64,000 nt of DNA, from NCBI GenBank assembly GCA_037126765.1, contig JBBCBC010000001.1, forward strand, positions 30,674,804 through 30,738,803, given 5' to 3'. The position numbers and the translations under genes are program-made. Of this stretch, positions 55,074 to 64,000 are shown piece by piece. A model generated the notes under the pieces. That model did no database searches. It saw only the letters and a program-made list of their open reading frames with translations, and was not told the origin of the DNA. Position 1 is the first letter of the stretch; each line of letters begins with the position of its first letter. The stretch is from Stenogyne calaminthoides. Lineage: Eukaryota > Streptophyta > Magnoliopsida > Lamiales > Lamiaceae.

Positions 55074-58000
55074 TCTGTTTTTCAGAAGGAAAACAAGGGC
55101 ACAAAGCTGATTAAAGATCACATAGCTCTGATGAGCAGAGATGAAAAGGCCCCTGATGTATGGTATCTTGACAGTGGATGTTCAAGACATATGACAGGAT
55201 TCAAGAAGATACTCAGTGACTATGTTGAACAAAGAGGCCCACAGGTCACTTTTGGAGATAACTCCAAGGGACAGACTGAAGGATATGGAACTTTGGAAAT
55301 TGACTCAGTTCATATCCATGGTGTTTCATATGTATCTGGATTGAAGCATAATTTGCTTTCAATTAGCCAATTCTGTGATAAGGGTTTTAATGTTGAGTTC
55401 TCTAAGAACTTATGTTTTGTGAAAGATGATACAACACAGAAAGTATTACTGACTGGTACAAGAAAAGGGAATGTGTATCTTGCTGATTGAAGTTCAACTC
55501 CTAAAGATACATGTTTAGTTGCCAAAAGTTCCACAGATACCAGTTGGTTATGGCATAAAAGAATGAATCACCTAAATTTCAAAACCCTGAACAAGCTTGC
55601 AAGATTAGCTCTTGTGACAGGGTTGCCTAATGAAGTGTTCAGTAAGGAACATATTTGTGATGCGTGCCAGAAAGGAAAACAAATAAGAGCATCATTTAAA
55701 AGCAAAGTAGATGTTTCTACTAACAGAATACTTCAGTTACTGCATATGGATCTTTTTGGTCCTATAACACCAGTAAGCACTAATGGCAGGAAATACACAT
55801 TGGTAGTAGTTGATGACTACTAAAGATATACTTGGGTCATATTCTTACTTCAAGAAGAAAGAGACTCGAGATAAAGTCGCCATTCTTGAAAATGCTCAAG
55901 ATTGAGAAAAATCGAGTGTGGTCAAAATCGATCCGACAAAGGAACCGAATTTATAAATCATATCATATCGATTATTGTGCGAAAAAATGGAATTTCACAT
56001 GAAACATCACCGCAAAGGACCCTCAACAAAATGGTGTTCTTTGAAAAAGGAACAGGACTCGAAAAGAAGTTCGCAAAGGACAATGATAAATTTGGTCGAT
56101 ATTCCTAAAAGATTTTGGGTCAATTTTGTCAAACACCTTTGCGCTACTCTCTCGAAACGGATCCATCTTGACCAAGAGTCAAGGCAAAACACCCTATGAG
56201 CTTTGGAATGAAAGGAAGCCTCTTGTTTTTTCTTTCTTTCGTGTGTTTGGTTGCAAGTGTTTCATACACAATAATGATAAAGATCGGTTGAAAACATTTG
56301 ATAGTAAAAGTCGATGAAGGAATATTCTTAGGATATTCTCAAGTCGATAAAGCTTTTTGAGTTTACAACCTGTAGGACTCTTATTGTGGAGGAAACACCT
56401 CATGTTGTTTTTTTGATGAATCTACTTGTGTTCGAAAAGAAACAGAACATGATCTTGAGATGAACCGACTAAGAGGATCACCAGTTAAGCCCTGAAACGA
56501 AAAGATAAATCATCCAATCGAACTCGAAAAGAAGAAGTCGGTCACATCCTATGATTGGGTGACTCGGACTCGAATAAAGAAGTTCGGGATGGAACTCGGG
56601 ATGGTGAGACTCAGAAAACCAACACTCAAAGGTGACCAATCTGAGCAGACACCGATTCGGACTTCGGTATGTGATGCCAATGAAGATGTGGTCACAACTG
56701 AGGCAATTTCAATCTATCAACCAAAGGGGAACAAATGTCTCGACAATGTTCGAATAAATTTCCCCGAGGAAGATGATTCCATTTCTCCTTTTCTCATTGT
56801 TCCTCGAGTTTACTAAATTAATCGAACCTAACATTTCAAATGTTGAGGATACTACTTGAAGGGGGAACATCAAGAAGGAAATGGTTAGATAGTCACCCTA
56901 CAAGTCGTTGTGGGTGATCTAACCGAAGGTGTTAAAACAAGAAGGTTCCATGGTGAGAGTGCATTATTCTCGCCGCTTCCTATCGGAGAAAGAGCTCTTC
57001 GAGATTGGTGAAGCTCTACAAGATTCTCATTGGATTACTTGCTATGCAAGATGAAATTTGAATCAATTCTCAAGGAATGAAGTATGGGAGCTAGTAGATA
57101 GACTGAAAGGCACAATGTCATTGGAACCAAGTGGGTTTTCAAGAATAAAAGAGATGAAAACAACAACATTGTAAGAAACAAGGCAAGGCTTAGTTGCACA
57201 AGGTTATTCCCAAGAAGAAGGCTTGGATTATGATGAAACCTTTGCACTGTTGCAAGACTAGAAGCCATCGATTGTTTCTTGCATATCTTGCCCACATGAA
57301 GTTCACATTCTATCAAATGGATGTGAAAAGTGCATTTCTGAACGGTGTGCTTAAAGAAGAGGTTTATGTGGAACAACCTCCCCGGTTTCAAACAGAATGA
57401 CCAAGTTTACGTGCTCGGAAAAAGCTTTGTATGGTCTCAAGCAAGCACCCGAGCATGGTATGATACTCTTTCTCGGTTTCTTCTTGACCATGGTTTTGTC
57501 AAAGGGATCGCTGATAGAACTCGTTCGGGATAGAAGATGGGGAAGATATCTTCTTGGTTCAGAGATATATGTTGATGACATCATTTTTGGATCTCCAAAC
57601 CATCAACTCGTGTGAAAAGTTTTCAACATCGATGAAAGGCAAGTTTGAGATGTCAATGATGGGAGAGATGAATTTCTTTCTAGGTCTTCAAGTGAAACAA
57701 TCAAAAGAAGGAATATTCATCAACCGGGCAAAAATACGCCGAGATCCGATTGCCAAATATGGTGTATGAAATTGCAATGCGGTTAGGATTCCTATGAATA
57801 CTAACTACAAGATGGATCCCGATTACAAGGTAAATCGGTGAGTCATCTTCGATTATAGAGGAATCATTGGATCATTGCTCTATCTCACGACAAAGTAGGC
57901 GGATATAACATTTCTTTGTTAGGATATGTGCAAGATACCAAGCTAATCCTAAGGCTAGTCACATGGAGGTCGCCAAAAAGATCTTGAAGTATCTTAAGGG

Positions 58001-58510
58001 CAAATGAATAGAGGATTATGGTATCGGTGATGATAACCTTGAATTAACCGGTTTACTCGGATGATGATTATGGAGGTTGCGAGATTGACGAAAGTCCACT
58101 ACAGAACTTGTCAATTTCTAGGAAGTAAGTGATATCTTGGTTTTCAAAGAAAATGACCTCGAGAGCAACCATCTTCTTGAAGTTTTTAATACATGGTCAC
58201 AGGAAGTCAAGTGCTCAGATTCTTTGGCTCGCACAACAATTAAGGGATTATAAAGTTGTAGCCAATGAAGTACCAATATTTTGTGACAATAATAGTGCCA
58301 TTGCTATTTCACAAAATCCGTTATTGCACACCGATGCAAGCATGTGGATATCGACATCACTTCATCGTAGATCATGTCGAGAAAAAAGGACATAAGGATG
58401 GAGAAAATTCATAATTGATAAGCGAGAGTCGATATCTTGACTAAACCTTTGGTGAATCAAGATTTCGTGAACTTTCGATTGAATTAAGGATGTTAGATCT
58501 AGGTGTTTAG
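55074..58510 (+). pseudogene. E6 pol: protease, integrase, reverse transcriptase, RNase H
   Basis: Protease WYLDSGCSRHMTG near 55160. Pre-integrase HLNFKTLNKLARL near 55570 and the finger HICDACQKGKQ. Integrase core MDLFGPITP and SDKGTEFINHI (about 55932). Reverse transcriptase from about 57100, with QMDVKSAFLNGVL near 57317, EVYVEQPP, and YVDDIIFGSPN near 57568. RNase H pieces to RMLDLGV with stop TAG at 58508-58510. One clear nonsense change is TGA at 55488-55490, where E2 has Trp. About a dozen single-base slips between 55823 and 58500 break the frame, mostly at CAG/CTG positions. Gene order is complete. Confidence 0.82.
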
Positions 58511-58865
58511 AGTAAAATCTGAAAAATTGAAGGTTTTCAGATGCATGAAGTTTTCTCTGAATTCTACTGAGAAGTTCAGGATAAAATGGAAATAATGAAC
58601 TGAGTCTCGAAACTTCGGTTTCTTGAAGGTCAAGACTCGGGATTATACTTAACCCATTTCAAGATTTTCGATATTATCTTGACATTTTATCAAGGTCAAG
58701 ACTCAAGAAGAAGGCCGATAGAGATAAATTAGTCTGAAGAAGTAATGACTCATGCGACTCATTTATTGCTTAAGTGAAGCTCAGTAATCATTTGCAATAA
58801 ATACAAAACACCTAAGGAAATTTTTTTTGGCGGGATCGTTTTAAATTCGAAGAAGGTCAACAATA

Positions 58866-59020
58866 TTTAATGCTCATTACATTAATGACCAATGAGGATA
58901 TTTTGACGGCTTACTTTTCGAGATCGTCGTTTCAGATATATTCGATTAATCGGAGATTAATCTCAACCGTTGCTTTTCACCTAACCAACACGATTCCCCA
59001 CGATCTCGAAGCTATATATA
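58866..59020 (+). promoter_or_regulatory. Candidate internal promoter of the E6 aORF
   Basis: TATATATA at 59013-59020 lies 127 bp before the aORF ATG, with a CT/AT-rich leader between them. TTTAATGC at 58866-58873 is about 147 bp upstream of the TATA box, resembling E1 and E4. No 5'-UTR intron is evident here. Confidence 0.5.
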
Positions 59021-59146
59021 CCCCAATAAGCCATTCAAGCCAAAAATTTATCAAACCCTTCGTTCCCAAATCCTCTGCAAATAAATCCCCTTTGCCCAGA
59101 AAATTCCCAAACCCTAAAATCTTCATTTCTTCAATCAATCTCTAAA

Positions 59147-62100
59147 ATGGCCCCAACCTTGTTCGAGAGATTAGCCGAAACCAACAAGCCTTGGTACAGT
59201 AATCTAGAGCATTCGTCCAAATACATCGATTTTGAGAGGGATTTGTATATAGTTCCGAAGAATTTAAATGATATTTTTGATCTCTGTGATAAAGGAGAGG
59301 ACCCTGCTATGTATATGTTGGGTAGAGAGCAGGAGTACATAGATAGGATTGCTGAGAATCCTGTGAAATTTGAGGCTACACTGCATAAAAGGCACTTGAA
59401 GCCACAATATCGTGTTTTGATGGATATTGTGAGCAAAAGCATCATGAGTCTTGCAGGGAGTTTTGAGCAGATCAGTACCCCGAAGCTCAGACTGATGGTG
59501 GCAATCGAGGCTTCTCCCACCACTGACTTCAACTGGCTGAAATTCTTGATTCAGACGATGACGGAGCAAGCCAATGTCATAAAGAAAGTTAACGGGGCGA
59601 TATCGATTAAAGGTAAGATCCACCATGCAACCAAAATAGCATTTATTTTGGAGATGTGCAGAGAGGAGGAGGATATCTTCGCCAATTCGACCCCATTCCC
59701 CAAGTCCAAAATTCTCTTCAAGCCCATTCTTTGTGAAAGAAGCGTGCCATCGAGGGGAAGAAGGAAAAGAAAGCAGAATCACCTAAAGTTGTTGCTGCTG
59801 AAGAGACTCAACAAACCAGGGGGAAGGTTTTGTTGGAGGCGAAGAAGGAGCAGGGTGCAAAAATGATGAAGCAGAAGAACCTTGCCCCAAAGCGCAGAAG
59901 ATTGGTGGTTCTCACCGATGAAGATGACAGTGAATCGGAAGAGATTCAACCTGAGGGCCAAACCGCTCAGAGTTCGCCATTGCAAGTTTCGGCTCAGGTT
60001 ATCTCTAAGGCACAAGAACAGACTGAGGAGCAGGTCTTCTCTGAGGTGCTTGAGACATCTCTAAGTTCAGACAAAATTTCTCAGGAAATTTTCAAAGGAA
60101 CTCAGGCCTCAGAGATTCCTACCAAAGAAGTGTCGGCTCGATGACAAACGAAGAGCCAACTCGAGTCGATCCAAGATGTGCGACTCGGGATCAAGAGCCA
60201 ACTCAGAGTCAATCTCGAGGATATGCCACCAGCCTCGTAACCCACTCGGATGCAACCGAGGACTGACCGCACAACCTTCAGATCTTCACCGAGACTCGAG
60301 GAGCGTAATATTCTTGATGAGCTCCCCGAGTGATCTACTACTTGATCCTCAAATATGCTTCAACCGAACCCGTAGAGCCCGAGATGGAAGAAGGGCGAGG
60401 TCAAGAAGGCGAAAGTGGAGGAGCAAGGGGAACGGTTCATTCTTGATCACTACCCTCGAAGCTCAAATTTCATACCCCGATCTGCAAGATGTCTTCTTCA
60501 GATTAAGGTCGACCGTTTCATCCTCAATCGACTCTTCCCGAGATGCTTGATATTGCCGCATTCGAGGGGAAAATCGTGGAATGAGGAGATAGCCTTCCCC
60601 GACCGACTTCTCGGTGGTTCGGGAGGACAAAGCTCAGGATGAAAAACTCCGATTTTGATGAGCCGTTCGAGGAAGATAGCCGAGAGGAAAGCTATCAAGT
60701 TGGTGCCCCGTGCCCGGCGGAGACAAATCTCAAGATGGAGATGGGGACCAACAGGGGAGATCTTTGAGGATCGATCTCGGATGGAAAAGGAAACTTCGTG
60801 CCGATCAACTCGAATTGGTCAACCTCAGATCGGTTTAGCACTCTTCAGTACCTTTTTCGCACTATTAACAATTATGCCAAAGTTAATGAAAGTTCTATCT
60901 TTAATTCTCAATTGTCCGATAAAATGACCGAGGCTCGGTTGGAGATCGGAGCTCGGGGATGAAGTCAAGCTCAGATGATCAAACAAAGACAGAAGGTCGC
61001 GAAAGGTTCTGAGATCGACCTCACTCCCTTGATGGAAAAAACTTGAGAAGGTTGAGCCAATGATGATCAAGATTGCTCGGATGGAAGAAACATTGGCCAA
61101 CCAAGCTCGGAAGATGGAAAGTCTTAGTCACTCTTTCAGAGTCGGTGCTAATCCAAAACACTCGACCTCACAGATGACCTCCATGGAAGATAAAATTTGA
61201 ATGAAAAGTTTATGGAGGGAGTCAAGGTGAGCTCGATCTTTGAAATGAAACGAAATGTACACGGAGTCAACCATTTTCTAGAGGTGAAATTGGCGAGAGA
61301 GGAATGAAGTAATGATAAAATCTGTTGTTGAGGAAATGAGCTCAATGCTCATGACCAAGATAACGAGATGTTTAAAGAAGCACTCTCCGGCGGTTGCCCA
61401 TTTATCCAAAGAATTTTTCAGGCCAAGAACCATCTCGGAGACTGGAAGACGAACAAGATCAGATAGTAGGAGAGGTTCGCTGTGTGAGCAAAGAGCAATA
61501 TCACATGGACACAACACTCTCCAGACTTCTTCCAAATTACGGTGCCAAGAAGGGGGAAAAGGAAGGTGAAGACTTCAGGAAATTATTGGCACGTACTTTG
61601 AAGAAAAAAGGCTCGAAAGATCTCTGAAATGTATAACCTATCCAAAGTCTTAAATGAAGTCGAAGCTACTGACAAGATGAAGTTCGCTCAGGTGGAGAAG
61701 CCTATCTACACTCGAGTTTCTGAGGAAACCATGCTTGATATTGCAAGAGAGAAGCTGAGTGCTAGAACTAAGGTTGGAACAAGCCAGGCTGCTGCTGAAT
61801 TGCATATGAAGAGGAAAGCCTTGGGCGTTGTTCAACCTGAAAGCAAGCGTACGAAGGCTTCTAAGCCAATCCAGAGAAAGCTGATTCTGGATGATGAAGA
61901 AACGGAAGAATCTGAGTCTCAACCTCAGAAGAAAGTCTTCAATACAAGAGATGCTCTGAAGACACTCCAGATAGAACAAGCTAAGAAAGCTGTTGCTTCG
62001 GTCTCAGGCGCGTCTGTGATCAAAAAGAAGATAGACGAAGAGCAGAAGGGAAGGAGTGAATTCAAGAAGTTTGCGAGCAAGAGGAAAGGGACATCAAAAA

Positions 62101-62533
62101 CACTGAAGTGGCCCCACGTTGATAAATGGATGCCTATCAAACTCAACGATATGTGGGAAGAGGTCAAGAGAACCTTCTGGTTCTATTATGATGTGCTCAG
62201 GGAGTGGAGAGGGGAAAGCTCAGATCAGAATGAAGCATTCATTGAATATCTCCTAACCTTCTATCCAAAGTATCGAGTTGGATTAACCTTGCGGATGAAG
62301 GAGAGGTACAGATAGTAGCCCCTGGTCCATATTCCTATCCTCCTCCAAGACTTGGTAATGGCTTGGTGAATGAGAAGGCCATTACTCAAGAAATTGCTCA
62401 GTATGCTGGTCAGTTGGGTTTGACAGGAAACAGTCCGGATATTATTAAGGAGAGAAATGCTCTGAAGAAGAGGTATTTCGGAATGTTCAACCTGGAGGTG
62501 CCCACTGATGAAGTAAAAGAAGAAGCAAACTAA
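59147..62533 (+). pseudogene. E6 additional ORF (aORF)
   Basis: Starts MAPTLFERLAETNKPWYSN, after a leader with aatctctaaa before the ATG. The N-terminal domain is open to 59866 and includes HKRHLKPQYRVLMDIVSKSI and DFNWLKFLIQTMTEQ, lining up with the same block in E1 and E4. A basic and acidic linker follows (KRRRLVVLTDEDDSESEE). The middle (60130-61628), which should hold the coiled coil, is badly frameshifted and very poor in CAG/CTG. From 61629 the frame is open again, with a basic region and WKPHV-like then REWRGESSDQNEAFIEYLL, and KKRYFGMFNLEVPTDE near the end, stop TAA at 62531-62533. An early TAG at 62313 needs a frame change to reach that end. Confidence 0.72.
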
Positions 62534-63003
62534 AGAGCAGAAGACTGAAGAGCCAGAATCTGAAGACTGAAGACTGAAGACTCAGAAGATTCTGTAATCT
62601 TTAAATTTTTGTCTTTTTTATTTTGTTGATAAACTCATTGTAATCTGTAACTCAAACCAATCATCAATGAAGATTTATCATTATGCTCAAAAGATAATAT
62701 CTCATTATCTTATTTACATGTCTTTTATATTTGATATGCCTGAATGAATGTCTCTGAATTAATTGTTTATGGGGGAAATTGTTTAAGTATTTAATAATGA
62801 ACTATTAAGAAGATTCATTACTGAAGAAATTATTAAATGATTAATTGTTGGGAGACCCTCTGAAATTGTTGGAAAACTCATCATTGAAGGGGGGAGATTG
62901 TTGAAAATTGTTAACCAATCTTGTAATAGGATAAACTGAAACCTGAGTATAGGTTATATGTTTGTAACAAGATAGGTTTTGGCATCATCAAAAAGGGGGA
63001 AAT
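62534..63003 (+). promoter_or_regulatory. E6 3' region with several polypurine tracts
   Basis: A 3'-end-like signal (aatgaagattt near 62665) follows the aORF. Three purine tracts followed by attgtt are seen: tgggggaaattg near 62770, aaggggggagattg near 62886 and aaaaagggggaaattg at 62990-63005. The last adjoins the LTR and is the functional one. Repeated polypurine tracts before the 3' LTR are described for Sireviruses. Confidence 0.6.
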
Positions 63004-64000
63004 TGTTGGGAGATGAATTTAATAAAAGATATATGATTTTGATTAGATCCCAAAACCCCTAAGTATGACATGTTCAGAATGATCTTGATAGTTGAGTCAG
63101 GATTCAATTTTAGAGTATTCAGGATGTTATCTGCAAAATGTATAGTCAGCAGATATAGATCAGGATAGATTCTGAAGACTCTGAAGAACTCAAGATAGCT
63201 TCAAGAAACCGGTTTTCAAAGATGAAACTTAAGTTTCTGAAGACTTAGTAGAAATCGAGAATCAAGACTCAAACAGAAATCGAATATCCAAGACTCGAAG
63301 CAGAAATCGAGATATCGAGGAATCAAGACTCAAAGATGAAGAATCAAGATATCACCAAGATATCCAAGACTCGAAGACGCCAAGACTCGAAGACCTCAAG
63401 ACTCAAGACTCAAGACGCAAGATCAAGATCAAGATCAAGATCAAGAGTATCAAGGCACACGATTATCAAGACTCAAAGAATGTATCAATGCTTAGTATAA
63501 CCCCGAATGTTCCGAGGCACCAAAAATATCTATCCGGGATGCACATCAAAAAGATCGCGATTCCTTAGAAAATAGATATTGCCCAAGACATTCCCATGCG
63601 CATAAAAAAATAACTAAGACAAAGTGTTGTTAAGGTTATATCAACTCGTAGTTTGTAACCAAAAGAGCCGCTGAAGGTGTCTACCTTTAACTCGAGACAA
63701 AAAGTCAAAAAGAGGAAGACAACATCGCACCATCTTGACGATTAATCGACAAAGGATGGTCATTTCAAAAAAAAGATGTCAGATGTACAAAAGTTCCAGA
63801 CTGCAAAAAGTGAAGACCGGCTACATGAAAGGCTATTGCCTAAAACGTGTTAGGGAGTTTCAAACCCTAAATATAGCCATTCCTCACACACCATAAGAGG
63901 AAACTCACGAAGCTATCTCTCCAACGGATAGTTTTCAAGAGTGACCTTGGTGTATGCCTATAAATACTGGTGACCCTCTACATTGTAAGGTTACGGGAAA
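63004..64000 (+). repeat. E6 3' LTR, first 997 bp
   Basis: Starts TGTTGGGAGATGAATTTAA and follows the 5' LTR (from 50470) closely, including the TATAAATA box at 63959-63966. It is cut by the window end. The runs of caagactcaaga words differ in copy number between the two LTRs. Confidence 0.88.

Larger units (their letters stand above)
50470..64000 (+). mobile_element. E6: nearly complete autonomous SIRE-like copia element
   Basis: In order: a 2066-bp 5' LTR, primer site, gag, protease-integrase-reverse transcriptase-RNase H, an internal promoter, the aORF, multiple polypurine tracts and a 3' LTR that runs off the window. The two LTRs are very similar over the shared stretch, so insertion looks recent. 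The possible left target duplication is TAGTG (50465-50469). Coding regions are open in some patches (54117-55490, 61629-62315) and full of frameshifts in others. The broken patches are those where CAG/CTG is replaced by CG, so much of the damage may be technical. This is the best candidate for the autonomous partner of N1, N2 and E2. Confidence 0.9.

Overview
The window looks like repeat-rich nuclear DNA from a flowering plant, probably a eudicot. It is AT-rich, nearly all of it is plant LTR retrotransposons (mostly Ty1/copia, with tRNA-iMet-type primer sites), and the few host genes have plant introns, TATA boxes or plastid-transit-like N-termini. I cannot name the species. I label the elements E1 (1-9483, +), N1 (11153-15972, -), E2 (18046-24457, +), N2 (25883-30707, +), E3 (33826-36792, +), E4 (42977-50117, -), E5 (50118-50469, -) and E6 (50470 to window end, +).

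Layout. E1 is a SIRE-like copia element entering from the left: end of pol, a spacer, a long additional ORF (aORF) broken by a solo LTR, and the 3' LTR. From 9484 to 18045 lie the remains of a multi-exon host gene on the minus strand, with a CACTA-like end beside its 3' end, LTR element N1 in an intron and a hAT-type element in an exon. E2 is an internally deleted SIRE-like element. N2, sister of N1, sits inside an old minus-strand copia relic. From 30961 to 33825 there are AT-rich repeats, a fold-back, a stray HSP70 first exon and a copia integrase scrap. E3 is a 5'-truncated Tork/TNT1-like element that cuts a cytochrome P450 pseudogene. The only clearly intact host gene is a plastid-type HpcH/HpaI aldolase at 38931-39977. 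A 61-bp tandem array and a small unrecognised gene precede E4, a minus-strand relative of E1. E4 is cut by an inverted LTR stub (E5), which is itself cut by E6, an almost complete autonomous element of about 14 kb.

How the parts relate. E1/E4 and E2/E6 form two LTR groups with the same plan: gag, pol, aORF. The aORF looks like its own transcription unit. In E1, E4 and E6 it is preceded by a conserved upstream box and a TATA box, in E1 and E4 also by a candidate 5'-UTR intron, and it is followed by a polyadenylation-like signal. N1 and N2 carry no gag or pol but share LTR ends, primer site, polypurine tract and 3' region with E2/E6, so they are probably mobilised by that group. They also carry an antisense ORF with its own TATA box and 3'-end signal.

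Caution on the sequence itself. Large patches (about 26000-30500, 50500-54100, 55850-58500, 60130-61620 and parts of LTRs) show CAG/CTG replaced by CG or CGG/CCG relative to sister copies, down to the E6 primer site. This looks like uncorrected long-read error at methylated CHG sites. Many frameshifts in E6 and N2 may therefore not be real.
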